NCBI GenBank assembly: GCA_029204225.1
Contig: CM055110.1
Coordinates: 37,224,116-37,268,959 of the forward strand
From: Diphasiastrum complanatum
Lineage: Eukaryota; Streptophyta; Lycopodiopsida; Lycopodiales; Lycopodiaceae
Length of the DNA stretch: 44,844 nt
Direction: 5' to 3'
Position 1 is the first letter of the stretch. Each line of letters opens with the position of its first letter. Below are positions 22,013-33,460 of the stretch, piece after piece. The translations under genes and the position numbers were made by a program. The notes below the pieces were generated by a model, which saw nothing but the letters and a program-made list of their open reading frames with translations, did no database searches and was not told where the DNA came from.

Positions 22013-22810
22013 CTGCTCGACAATTTCCTCCTGAGTCTCCTTCTTCTCCTCCTACATCTCAATCTCTATCTTCTCCTCCTAAATCTTCCTCTTCTAATAA
22101 ATCTCCTCCTCCATCAAAATCTCAGTCTCCTCCTACCCTCACAAATATTAGTTTCCCTCCCTCCAGTTTTAGGAAAATATTTAGATGGTTTTGTAGATTT
22201 AAAAGTCGAATCAATTTTAAATGACAATTCTTTGAGTGGCTTGTCTGTATTACTTTTTCACCCCCTACACTTGCTTTTGTAAACACTCCTAAATATGTAC
22301 AGTATGACCAATTGTTAAACACATACCTTAAAGCTCTAGGTTCTCTATACAATTTTAAGATGCCGAAGACCAATGCTGGTCTTCCCCTTTCTAAAATAGA
22401 TATAGGTGAATTGAAAAGTAGGGATAAAATGCTAGGCGACAATGTAGGAGGGGGGGCAATTCAGTACTGGATGGAGTTTTTCTAGACCCCACTGTTTATA
22501 GATGTAGCATTGTTTCCACTTCAATTCATGGCTTCTTTTGATTTCCTTGATTTCAAAAATCTGCACGATGATATGCTCCAATACGTCAGACTGGGGACTC
22601 CAATTCTCGTGCTCCCATACATAACAAAGTAAGTGTATTTTTATCAGATTTTATTAAGTTGAAATTTTTATATGAATTTTGATTTCACATTCATTCTCAT
22701 AAATTTATTGTTTTCTGATTGTAGTGATCATTAGAGCTTATATGTGTTGTCCTTATATGTCAATGATGAGGGTGTGTATAATTCAGTTTGTTTAAAGATG
22801 AATTCTATTA

Positions 22811-22834
22811 CACACACACACACACACACACACA
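22811..22834 (+). repeat. CA microsatellite
   Basis: About twelve CA units, lying at the end of the exon that carries the Ulp1 His motif. Confidence 0.95.
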
Positions 22835-22937
22835 ATTGCCAGGAGCCATATCCAAAAAATACTGAAACTCTTTCCATTACCACATGCAATAGCATATACG
22901 AAGCTGAAAATGGTTGATGCAGAGGTAAAAATTTATC

Positions 22938-23095
22938 AATATCGGTTCAACGCGCCCTTGTAGTTATTGCTTGGTTTCTTTTCATATCGTGCGGGCTGAT
23001 CCGATATTCAGACAATATTTTTTGGATATCGGTTCGACGCGTGCTTGTTTTCGTTGTAGATTTTATTATAACCTCCTGTGCGTTGATCCGATATT
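22938..23095 (+). repeat. Two tandem units bounded by ATATCGG / CCGATAT
   Basis: Unit one runs from ATATCGGTTCAACGCG (near 22938) to GATCCGATATT (near 23012). Unit two runs from ATATCGGTTCGACGCG (near 23035) to GATCCGATATT (near 23095). Each unit can pair its ends into a hairpin. They lie in an intron of the Ulp1-like pseudogene. Confidence 0.7.
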
Positions 23096-23274
23096 ACATA
23101 ATGTTAAAATTTTGTTGCTAACTTTCGTTTATATTTGAATACTACAGTTCTCCCAGCAGGTTGATTCTGTCAACTGTGGTTGGTATACGGTATGCAATGC
23201 CTAATTCTTTTTCAATTGGCTTGCACTACAAAATGAACTTCCTAATCTGGAAGAGGTAATCTATACCTGATAAT

Positions 23275-23394
23275 TCCTAATAACTAATATTCGATTAATA
23301 ACATTTAATTGTGTTTTTGTTTTTTCTTCATAATCACATTCCTAATAACTAATCTTTGATTAATAACATTTAACTGTGTTTTTGTTTTTTTCAG
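23275..23394 (+). repeat. Tandem duplication of an intron end
   Basis: The stretch starting CCTAATAACTAAT near 23275 is repeated at 23341, each about 60 bases and ending in a T-rich tract. The second copy provides the acceptor TTTTTTTCAG used before the exon at 23395. Confidence 0.75.
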
Positions 23395-23624
23395 TTTAAA
23401 TGCCCGAAGGTCTCCCCAATGGAGATAATGCACTTCAGGCAGGAGACCATAAAACTTGCGATCAAAAATTCATATTCAGTTGCAGTGGCAGAGTGTTCTC
23501 CACCCAAGCTACTTCCAACTAGAGAAATGGATTTAGAGATCATAGATTAGCATGACTCACAACTTGAGGAATGATTCTCAAGTTCATATTGATAAAAAGT
23601 TGGTCTCCCTTGATGTGGATAAGA

Positions 23625-23716
23625 CACATGTACAGAAAATTTTTATATAAATATATTTACAGTAGAACCCCCAAAATCAACATACATAAGATAGATATGT
23701 TTTACAATTCTTCACA
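23625..23716 (-). repeat. Truncated 3' LTR of copia element B
   Basis: The last 60 or so bases match 32830-32892 closely (ATAAGATAGATATGTTTTAC, ending TTCTTCACA). Only about 90 bases survive; the rest of the LTR is missing and Ulp1-like pseudogene sequence adjoins. Confidence 0.75.
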
Positions 23717-24545
23717 CTCCTCCTTAGAATATATCTATCTGATGTTGATGAAGATCCTTCGTGTATGGATTCTTTGTTTTGTATTTGAAGTGAAGATCCA
23801 AAGAATCCATCATAGCAGCACACTTACCAAATCCACGATATGATCTCTTTGATAGAAATCATATTCCACCAATCTGCCACTATGTCGATATGCCTCCTCT
23901 ATGCTTGATCCTGATCTTGGATTTGAGAACTCCACATGCATGAAGATGGCTGCATAAGAATCTGAAAAATACGAGGCTTCCATGCCTCATCATGATCACA
24001 AAGGCCATATAGATCAAGATTATACCATGAGCAATATTCAAGATTAAGCATGCTAGCTTTATTAGTCCAAACTCTATGAACTCTACCCAAAATGGATCTA
24101 ATCTTGAAATCATACTCTAACTTGATTAAATTGAGGCTAAATACTTTCTTAAGGACGTAAGTGTCCTCATTGGATGTTTCACTTACTCTCAAAAGAAGTT
24201 CACAATATGCCTCAAAACATGAAAAAACTTCTTTTTTCAAACTATGAGTACTAAACTCATACTTGCTCTTACTCAATTAAAGAGCATACATATGATGATA
24301 CAATATCTTGCTTTCTAGATGTTTGAAAACATAATCAAGTCATCAATGTTAAGAATCAATTCCAAATTAAAGACTTCATTCAAAACTAGAATAGTCTTAC
24401 TTGGTCTTTGAGATAAGCAAATCTCAACTAAGCAAGATACAACATCAACCAAAGAAAGAGAAACATAGGTGAGTACAATAGAATAAATACCACCTTCACT
24501 TATCCTTTCTTTTCCATGAAATAAGAACAACAAGGACTTGGCCTT

Positions 24546-24967
24546 TTATAATGAAGATCTTCTTAGATATGCATGCTGAGGATACTCCTCCTCAAACCTC
24601 GACCCCATCACAACTTGATTACTCACCATAGCAATGACTTGTGATGCATCATAAGATGATGTGCTCTCGACCCCTTCCATTGAAACTAGATCTTCATGAA
24701 AAACAGTAACATCTCCATGCTCAAACACCTTCGCAATAGAGAGTGTAAAGGCTATGTAGCCTTCCTTGGTGGATAAGCATCCAACCATGATCCAAAGGCT
24801 TGGATCTTCATCCTTCTTTCCTTCCAAGAAACCACATGCAAAGCAATAATTTTCAAGAACACTGAGGTACACAACCTTAGGCTTATAATTGAACAAGACT
24901 CCATATGGTGCACTCCTTCAAGTAGCTCCATAACTCCATAAAATTTTGCATGATGAAAAATACACAT
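24546..24967 (-). pseudogene. Copia integrase C-terminal remnant
   Basis: Minus-strand reading gives YKPKVVYLSV, then after a frameshift a CLSTKEGYIAF block and a DVTVFHEDL block. This corresponds to the GYS...KGY...DVvFdE region at the end of copia integrase. The central DDE core is not recognisable. Confidence 0.5.
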
Positions 24968-24970
24968 GCA

Positions 24971-25300
24971 TCATAAAACTTGAAGAGACAAGACATAGCC
25001 ATTGGTTACTTGTGAAACCATCAATAAGTGTAGAAAAGCAAGAGGCAACTTCTTTGCTTGTTGATGAAGAAAGGTAAATATCCGAGTGTTCCAACTCATA
25101 GGATGTTTTGTCTTGGTAGAAGACATCAAATATTGATCCAAATGTGATTTTGCCATAGAATAAGCCACTCTTGGCTTGGTCTCCTTGACTATTGAAGACA
25201 TAGATCTGAAATTGGAAACATGCAACCTCCTATGCCATACTTCCTCCTTGGAAACACAAGTCATCAATGCAAAATCACAAGTACTTGCATTCTCATGCAC
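24971..25300 (-). pseudogene. Copia GAG-pre-integrase remnant
   Basis: The frame contains VWHRRLHVSNFRSMSSIVKE, the His-containing block that precedes integrase in copia polyproteins. What follows does not continue cleanly. Confidence 0.7.
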
Positions 25301-25599
25301 ATCTAACTTGAAAATGCCTTCATATCTAGATCCACTTGCTAGGTCTCATCACCTTTCTTTCTAAAACAATTAGTAGCATTTAATCTATACTTCAAAACCA
25401 TCATCAAATAACCTTCCAACACTAATCGCATTCTTTGTGAGATTAGGAACATAAAGTACATTGGAAAGCGATAAACTCATAGAAAATGCAAGATTCAAGG
25501 AACAAATTCCTACTCCCTCAATTGAACATGCATCACCAATAGCAGTGTATATTGATTATTGAAGTTCTTGATAAGATTCCATAGAAATAAAAGAACTAT

Positions 25600-26013
25600 T
25601 GGAGCAACTCATGTGAGTTGTGGATCCACTATCAATATACCAAGATACATCATTAAAGGGTAAAGATGAGATACTAGACATCATGAGAAATGCTTCTCCA
25701 TAACTCGCATGTGAATCTTCTATGATATAATTGGCTTGATCTTCTTGAGTCTTCTTCTTGAAATAGAAGAATGAGTTGAATCATCTTCTACTCCTCCTTG
25801 ATCTTTGTCCTTTGATTTGTCCTTGGTGAAGGCTTGAGAAAAATTGTTCTTTCTCCTCCCTCTTGACTTGTCCTTAGCAAAGTGAGCTTTGCCATAATCA
25901 CCATCCTTCCTTGAAAGTGTGTTGATCTTCAATAGCTTGTTCTTTTGCATGCATTCTTCAACAATAAGAATATCATGAAGAGTCTCCATAGATGATAGCT
26001 CCTCCATGATAGC
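25600..26013 (-). pseudogene. Copia gag C-terminal part and protease
   Basis: Minus-strand coding from 26007 gives MEELSSMETLHDILIVEE, then a Lys/Asp-rich tail. Further on, near 25645-25605, the motif WYIDSGSTTHM appears, which is the copia aspartic protease active site. The upstream part of gag lies beyond the nested insertion, at 31692-31931. Confidence 0.75.
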
Positions 26014-26018
26014 ATAAG

Positions 26019-26496
26019 TGTTATGGCCATATTCAGTTAAGGACTTGGAATAGTCCTGATATGGTAGACCGGCCCTTCAATGTTTGAGATTATTGTTCAT
26101 GCCGTGATTTAATTCCATGTCAAGGCCTGTTTGTGACTAATTACCTTGAGAGGACCCAGACACTCTAATTGAGACATATGGAGTATTGCATGCCTGTATG
26201 ATGGATATAGGCAGCAGGATTGCATGAAGAGATGAGACCTATTTATAGTTGACCTGCATGGGGATTGCATGGTTTCATGCACATGACTCTACTCTCTATA
26301 TAATGAGTTGAGGATTCTCCCGTCGACATATTGGGTTTAGGTTGCCAGTTTCTCTCTTCTCCTCTTGCTTCACATGGCATGGCTTGGAGGCTAGATCCAG
26401 TTTTGATCTAGGATTGGTTGGGCAGTTTGGCTCCATAGTCTCTTCTATTGTGCTCTCCTATCCTCATCTTAGGGGCAATCCTTGAGGGTCTTTACA
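26019..26496 (+). repeat. Left LTR of the nested element
   Basis: It is 478 bp with TG...CA ends and contains a TATA-like CTATATAATG near 26297. It has 21 bases (near 26166-26186) that the right LTR lacks. Confidence 0.92.
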
Positions 26497-26497
26497 T

Positions 26498-26509
26498 TGG
26501 TATCAGAGC
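26498..26509 (+). other. Primer-binding site of the nested element
   Basis: TGGTATCAGAGC starts two bases after the LTR end and matches the 3' end of initiator tRNA-Met. Confidence 0.9.
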
Positions 26510-29500
26510 CCGACTAAGATGCGGTCTTGGATAGGGGTGGAGTCAAGCGCTACATCAGTTTGGAAGTTTGGAGCACTTGGTTTTACATCCCAGTTGGAGT
26601 GCTATTTTCTCATGGAAATCATGGAGTTGGATTCGCAAATTTCGTAGTAAGGCATGCTTGTCCAATTTGATGGTAGAGCTTCTACATGATCGAGTTTGGT
26701 AAAGATGCTAAGAATGGTGTGAATTCATTCTGATTCTCTATTTTTTGAAGAAAACTTTCAATGATGGTAGATCAAATTGCTTGTTCTGTTCAGTTAGAAG
26801 TTTAGATTGTTGACACCAATCTGCAATGTCCTAAGCATGTAATTTTGTTTTTAGTTCTTGGATAAATTGGTTGTAAAACGATTTATCTGGTTGTATGAAC
26901 TATTTACAACAAAAATACATGATTCAGCTGATTGCATTGATGAGGATGGGAAGGTTTTTTCCCTTATGTGAACCCTCCAGAGTTTTTGCAAGATGGAACA
27001 TTGATTGGGAGTGCAACAGTCTAATTTTTTAACTTCAGAAGAGCATGTTTGGTCAGTAAAGCAACCATTACCCTGTAAAAGTTTATTTTGGAACCTTAAT
27101 ATTGTTGGACCTTTGGTTAAGCTATAAAAGTCGGTTTTGGAAATGGAGTTTTTTTTTAAGTCGATCTTGACGGAAAGGGATGAATGGTACAGTTCTCAGG
27201 CATATACCCAGTTTAGGAATTTGATTCCTTGGTACGATGCTATTTAGACCATTTAACTTTGAAGTATTGGTACTCCAATAAATGGAGTTAAAATGTATTT
27301 TTTCGATTTTCTCTTTTTCAAATCGGTGGAACACTGATTAGTTGGTTATTGTGGTTTTGATGATTTAGGTCATTAAAATTGAACAGACCAAAAGCTTTTG
27401 GAATACTTGTTAAATAATTAATGGTGGAAAATTCACAGTATTTGGAGGTAATTCCTTATTCAACAATATTATTTTGGGGTGAATACAATGTAGGAAGTAC
27501 CCGATTCCAAATCTTATTTCCCATTAATTACAGATAATTTTAACGAAGTAAGTCTTAAGCCAGTAAGTGAAAAGCGCGAACAGTCCAATTTTATTGAAAA
27601 AATTGTAATAATAGGAATTATAAAACTGATTTCATTTCCAGTAAAATCCTATGGTGAATTATATTCAAAAGATCAGACTAGTATTGTTTTTTACTAATAA
27701 TTGATCGGTAATTCAGCCCAGGTATAGGATAGAAATGAAATTGTTTCATATTTTTTTCTACAGTGATTAATTTGAAAACATTTACTAATGTCGTTACGTT
27801 TTCTTTGTACCTTAGATGAAAAATATTTTCAGGGAACTGAAAATTCTAAGGAGGGAAGAAGAGTAGACATCAGTGGTAGTAAGTGTGATTGGGAAATGTA
27901 TTTCGCAATAAGGATTTTTGATAATCCCAGTAAATAATTGCTTAATACCGGATATTAATGTCCTGGGTAGGATTCATTTAGTTGAATTCTACACTAATAT
28001 CTTTGTGACCATTGAGTTATCCACAGTTTTGGATGTCAATTGTGATGTTAGAATTAGAATCTGATATATAGATTACATTGGATCTGTTAGTTGATAGAAG
28101 CTTGTCCCTAGAGTTGATGCTCTTGGATTCAGGGGGGATTTGAAGCTTATCATTAACGTGTAAGGATCAGAATGTAGTGTTGAACCATGTTAATTCTTCT
28201 GTCAAAATCACTGAAACAGGTGTGGATTTGTGGTATCCATCTGATAGGCATACCGGCCATCCAAATAAATGGATTCTCCAGTATTTGGGAACAAGAGATA
28301 ATATCCTATAGTGATTATAGGACAACTAGAAGATCAGTGGATCTCTAGAATATCAGATAAGGCGGTTAAGGATTTTTTGGAAGGAAAAGCTAATGGTACG
28401 GGACATCGGTAGTTTTGAAAAGGGAATTCTAGGTCTGTAAAGATCTGATGATCAATGGTGTGTTTGAGTACCTAGTCGCAATATGGGAAAAATAAAACCG
28501 TTTGATCAAATGTGGGGTATTTTAGGAAATTTTGAGGTTTAATCTAGTTCCAATGTGGTATCTCATTATTTACAAAATCAGAGGCCCTCAAATCTATTTC
28601 TCACTTTCTTAATTTATCCTTTACTTCTTAGTAATTTCTCGAATATAAAACATCATACCGATTTATATGATTCTTTACAGCATGAAGTTATTCTTCTGAA
28701 AGACTGTTATGTCATATAAATTACTACTTGTGTGAATAGACTTGGAATTCGAAAAATTCTAAGGTTAAAGTGTTTTGATTTCTTAAGCCTTGAATATCTC
28801 TTTTTGCAAAAATGGATTTCGATAGAATGGTAGTTTATGTCACTTGGGTTGAAAATATTCGAAGGAAAGTCCTGTTTGTATTTGAGTGAATCCTTTTGTG
28901 GAATGCACTTATTACTGACTTTCTCATGTGTTTGGATATTTTCATATATCATCTTTCCAGTTAACTTTTATTGAAATTGATAATTTCTTTAAAAGGAGGG
29001 GTGAAGTGGTGGGATAAAATTCTATTTGACAATCTATGAGTTGCATAGTTTTTGGAAGAGAACCAATTGTGGTATAGAAATGAGATTTGGTCTGAAAGTA
29101 ATTTTGGATAGATTTAGAGTAAGATACCTAATTGGAACTTTTCGAACAAGAGAAATCCTCTAGGGATTGTGTGGACAATCTGGAACTAGAACAGGTCTGA
29201 TATTTGAATCATTATCTATAAGTAGTATAGTGAAAGGTCAAAGGTTACTAATTCCATTTTGATTGGAATAGAAGTAAGTTTGATCAGGATATAAGTCTGA
29301 GAGTTCTGTATTGGATCTACCTAATCTTAGTTTAGTACTAGGATCAGTGAGGGGTTGGTTGAGTGGAAGAAATTATGTAATTAGAGGTAAGTTGGATTGG
29401 AAAACTGCTGAGAGTAAATGTTATTCGTCTCAGAGATTTTCTGGATATGTTATTTACTCATGAGAAATAGAAAATATTTTGTAGCTGAGTTTCAAGATCT

Positions 29501-31234
29501 CAGTGAGATATGTGAGCAACATATGTGGGTTCTGGAGGAATCTGCTAGATAAAAATGTGTTTATGTACTGGGTCATAGTGAGATTATTCACATATGTGCA
29601 CGATTAATCTTGTTTGAATCTACTGTGTATTCCTGGTTACTAGGGTTATTTGGTGCACTTAACCTAGTCGGTGAACATAAACATGTGATCAAGTATTGTG
29701 TTTACAAATACTTGCAGAGTTAACAAATCTTTGGATTGGAGATTTATGGACTTATAAATGGTTTGGATGAGGATCTAAATGTGGTGTCATACTAGTATAA
29801 TTGAGATCTACACCTAGACATTTGAGATTTCTGAATCATTGGCAATTAACTTGAGTAGTTGATTACTCCAAGATGAAGTTAATTGGTAAATGATCAGTGT
29901 GATGAGGATTCACCGAGAATTGATGGCTTTGAATTATATTGCTTGTAAGACGCATGATTAGTGAATCATTTGGGTTCATCAGTTAAAATTGTGTGCATTG
30001 GATATACAATATTCTTGGGATAGAGTATTCCTTAGTTAAGGAAGGGACTCAGCTCATTAGTGATTGCCAGAGAGCTCAATTGGATAACGAATCATAATGA
30101 TACCGAGAATAATAACTGAATTGATATTCAGCAGGACTTTGGATATCTAGATTTGATTCTAGATTAGTAGTCTAAAGTTTTTTTGTAGTTGAAGATGATT
30201 GTCATCTTGGTATGCATTCAGTCTTTAATTACCAGTGGTTTCTAGACCTTGAATCTTGCACTTCAGAAAAGAATCATGTTTTGGAAGTATTCCTAAATCC
30301 AGTATTTTCTTAATAGAAAGATTTTGGAATGACTCTTACTTTTCCTGAGTTATGTGGACATATACTCCAATATCCTATAAATGATTAAGTATGGTTTTGG
30401 GATTCCGGAAAATTATGATTGACGAATCATATGAATCTAAATATTTATGATTAATGGATCATAAATAGATACTTAATTATTGTCAGAGGACTATAAGGAA
30501 TGGTAATGGTTCTTAAGTGTGATGATTAATTCTTGATCTATTATTTGAGTAAGAATTCAAATTAGTGTTAGTGGATGCTATTTTGCTACAGTTGATGGTC
30601 TGCAGATGCTTGAGTACAGTTCTTCATTTACTTGGATCTCCAATTATTATAGGAGACAGACAAGTCTATTAAGATGAATGAATGCTATTTTCTTGTATTT
30701 GGTGCTAGAAACATGAGCATTTAACTCAAAAGAGTATCTGGGATATTCAAAGTTGAGTTTTAATCATTCTATATCTTAATGATTCTCATAGAGATTCTAA
30801 TTGAATGAATTATCATATTTTAGAATTGGATTCTAAGGATGTTTGTACTTAAAAGCTTATGAATTATCTGTAAGAGTTTGTGGATAATTTCATACTGCAA
30901 TTTTCTTTCTTTAACTTTAATCTCCTAAGTTAGGGAATATTTCACTCAATGTTCATGTAAGTGTTTTACATGAAGGTCTTGTTACTAACTTGTGTTGAGT
31001 GTAACCTAGTTGAGAAATTTATTGCTTAGTATACTTTTTCCAAACTTGAGTCGTACTCCAGAACAGAGATTAACTATTGGAAATAGGCTTATCTCTGAGT
31101 ACTTCTTTGATAGGGAAGTCAGACTAAGAATAATGTTTTCCTCAGTTAATAATGTAAGTTAAAGGAACTGTTTTTGTAATTCTTTCTTGTCTTGAGGAGC
31201 TTCTAAAGATAGAGGCAGTTTAAGGAGGGAAGAA

Positions 31235-31691
31235 TATTATGGCCATATTCAGTTAAGGACCTGGAATAGTCCTAATATGGTAGACCAGCCCTTCAGTGTT
31301 CGAGATTATTGGTCACGCTGTGATTTAATTCCATGTCAAGGCCTGTTTGTGACTAATTACCTTGAGAGGACCCAGACACTCTGCATGCCTATGTGACAGA
31401 TATAGGTAGGAGGATTGCATGAAGAGATGAGACCTATTTATAGTTGACCTGCATGGGGGTTGCATGGTTTCATGCACATGACTCTACTCTCTATATAATG
31501 AGGTGGGGATTCTCCGGTCGACATATTGGGTTTAGGTTGCCAGTTTCTCTCTTCTCCTCTTGCTTCACATGGCATGGCTTGGGGGCTGGATCCCGTTTTG
31601 ATCTAGGATTGGTTGGGCGGTTTGGCTCCATAGTCTCTTCTATTGTGCTCTCCTATCCTCATCTTAGGGGCAATTCTTGAGGGTCTTTACA
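31235..31691 (+). repeat. Right LTR of the nested element
   Basis: It is 457 bp, with its first bases changed from TG to TA, and ends CTTTACA directly before the ATAAG target duplication. Confidence 0.92.
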
Positions 31692-31931
31692 ATAAGTTTG
31701 CACAAAATTTGAATACTCTTTTCTAAGTCCATTAAGGACTACTTGAACAAGTTGACTGTTCTTTAGAGTATCTCCTATGCATGCTATCTCTTCACAAATG
31801 TGAAAAGTCAGAATTCCATACAACCTGTATTCAGATATGAAAATATCAGTTCTAACCTCATTCATCCAGAAACTGTTCAAGAATAGATAGCAGAAAAGTG
31901 CTAAACAGCTTCCTAGCTTGAATTGCCACAA
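31692..31931 (-). pseudogene. Copia gag, part upstream of the nested insertion
   Basis: The minus-strand frame contains HICEEIACIGDTLKNSQLVQ and VVLNGLRKEYSNFVQTY, which fits the copia gag pattern of a spacer, LxGLxxEY and F. Joining the two sides of the nested element across ATAAG continues the same frame into the gag part at 26013. The N-terminal half of gag is missing. Confidence 0.75.
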
Positions 31932-31975
31932 AATTCTTCATACACCTAATGTTAGTAGCATTCAAAGCATGGTAT

Positions 31976-31988
31976 GGCTCTGATACCA
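31976..31988 (-). other. Primer-binding site of copia element B
   Basis: The minus strand reads TGGTATCAGAGCC directly after the LTR end (...TTTCAACA). Confidence 0.88.
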
Positions 31989-32892
31989 TGTTGAAATCCA
32001 GCAGGTTCACACGTGTGGGGAACCACATCAACAGTGTGAATGATCATTATCATGCTTTATGGTGGCACACAGATCATACTACAATCTACATACAAATTTG
32101 AGACTAGAGCACAATCTAGAATGCTACAAATCAAAGCTACATTAATTCCTCACAAATAGGGAAAGTACACAAGCGAATGCTACAAATCAAAGCTACATTA
32201 ATTCCTCACAAATAGGGAAAGCACACAAGCATAATAATGTATGAAGCAGACACCAATCTCGAGTTAGAGAGAGCATACAATTACAAGCAAAATAGCATGA
32301 GATCCAATTTTGACATTATGACCTTACAAAAGCTTGATTCATCATTAGAAATAAATGAGAAGCATACGTACATATATAGGAGAGCCAAAATTCGTGGTAC
32401 TACTAGCATTCAATGCATTATCTACACCTATTCAAGTGTAAACTACTACCATATTGACACCTAATAGCTTGCATGCAAAGATTGCACCTAACTTCTACCT
32501 ACTTTATCCAAATGTCAATTTCTCAACTAGATATGTACAAAATTACATGCATGTGTCCATTACTATATTTGCATGCATTGCATGTCACAATGGAAACTTA
32601 GGACACAATGCACTTATGATGGCTCGAGTTCCTACAAGTCCATGTTAGACCATTTTTATGTGTAAATTACATGCATGTCAAAATCTAGACAGTGTGAACA
32701 TTGTTGCATGTCATACTAGACCAACTAGACTTTATGCATGTCATTGGAACTTCATCTAGCTAACTCAAACTCGTCCTATTCTACAAGGATATGTGCTTAA
32801 TTCACACACCTTGAATATGTACAATCAATTTACATGGGTAGAACCCCCAAACTCAACCTACATAAGATAGATATGTTTTACAATTCTTCACA
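31989..32892 (-). repeat. 5' LTR of copia element B
   Basis: The boundaries are set by the PBS on one side and by the match to 23716 on the other. It is about 904 bp. It contains a 56-bp tandem duplication (32121-32176 and 32177-32232) with one difference, around GCTACAAATCAAAGCTAC. Confidence 0.8.
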
Positions 32893-33216
32893 TAAACATG
32901 GCAAGGAACTTCAATCAATTGGTGAAAAACCTCAACAAGAACTATGCCATGTCGACCACCTCCTTGACCCGTAAACCCTACGACCAGTACTGAAAAACTT
33001 ATTTGAAACACATTCATTGGCAAGTCCAAAATTAACACTCCAGGGACCTATAGAGTAGAACAACTAATCTTGCTTGGGCTTCATAGTTTCCAACCACTTT
33101 CCCATACAATTTCTAGCCTTAAGATGGAAAGGCTTATGACCTTGATGGAGACACTAACCTGATGCCAATTAACTACGTCTTATTTGTAGCAAATAAGGCA
33201 ATGTTGAAAATTGATT
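32893..33216. other. Spacer without a recognised feature
   Basis: It lies between the copia element and the duplicated PAP upstream block. A 61-codon minus-strand frame at 32853-33038 crosses the LTR edge and is not credible as a gene. Confidence 0.5.
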
Positions 33217-33244
33217 TCTTAGAACAACACCTTAGGATAATAAC

Positions 33245-33460
33245 TTGTCTATTGATTTCATACAAAACGAGCTAAAAGCTCTAATAGTGTCCATTTTTAA
33301 GAAAGACCTTGAATTTCAAAATGTGCATAGATCATTTATTGGAAAAGAGCAAGGCTTGAAGCAAGTACTAAAAGAAAGGGAACTGCAGGAGAATGAGGTA
33401 TTTACATTGCAAGAGGCAATTATTGTGGAAGGTAAACCAACTCTCTCCCATTTGTTGTAG
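33245..33460 (+). other. Short open frame, partner of 5984-6235 (71 codons)
   Basis: It shares the stop position and most residues with the frame in copy A, but its first codons are disrupted by a one-base difference. It is not recognised as a known family. Confidence 0.3.

Larger units (their letters stand above)
21930..23550 (+). pseudogene. Ulp1-like (C48) cysteine protease, broken, with basic and Ser/Pro linker
   Basis: One frame runs from about 21930 to 22628 with a few stops: a basic nuclear-signal-like stretch, a Ser/Pro-rich linker (22027-22170), then a globular part with YVQYDQLLNTYLKALGSLYN and DNVGGGAIQYWMEFF. An intron (22629-22724) joins in phase to NDH*SLYVLS, where the stop replaces the expected Trp of the Ulp1 His motif. 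Further exons 23148-23255 (QQVDSVNCGWYTVC, the Gln and Cys of the active site) and 23395-23550 complete it. The catalytic Asp position may read Asn, just before a CA microsatellite. Ulp1 proteases cut SUMO-type conjugates; plant transposons often carry relatives. At least four in-frame stops make it a pseudogene. Confidence 0.7.
26019..31691 (+). mobile_element. Nested LTR element without coding capacity (LARD-like)
   Basis: LTRs 26019-26496 and 31235-31691 are flanked by the target duplication ATAAG (26014-26018 and 31692-31696). A PBS, TGGTATCAGAGC (26498-26509), follows the left LTR, and a purine tract, AAGGAGGGAAGAA (31222-31234), precedes the right. The inside (4.7 kb) has no open frame longer than about 80 codons and no clean retroelement motif. 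By hand I count about 24 differences in 457 aligned LTR positions plus one 21-base gap. Insertion interrupted the gag of copia element B. The strand is given from PBS and polypurine tract order. Confidence 0.9.
23625..32892 (-). mobile_element. Copia element B, minus strand, split by a nested LTR element
   Basis: On the minus strand the order is a 5' LTR (32892-31989), PBS TGGTATCAGAGCC (31988-31976), a gag remnant, the nested element (31691-26019), the rest of gag, a protease DSG motif, a GAG-pre-integrase motif, an integrase tail, unrecognised sequence, a polypurine tract (complement of CTCCTCCTTAG at 23717-23727) and a truncated 3' LTR. Reverse transcriptase and RNase H motifs are absent, so the element has lost them or was defective at insertion. 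Frameshifts and stops are frequent. Confidence 0.8.

Noticed and set aside
23880-24533. Minus-strand frames near the 3' end of copia element B
   Set aside because: No reverse transcriptase or RNase H motif could be found, so I did not name them as pol.
31444-31680. 78-codon frame in the right LTR
   Set aside because: It lies wholly inside noncoding LTR sequence and is not kept in the left LTR.
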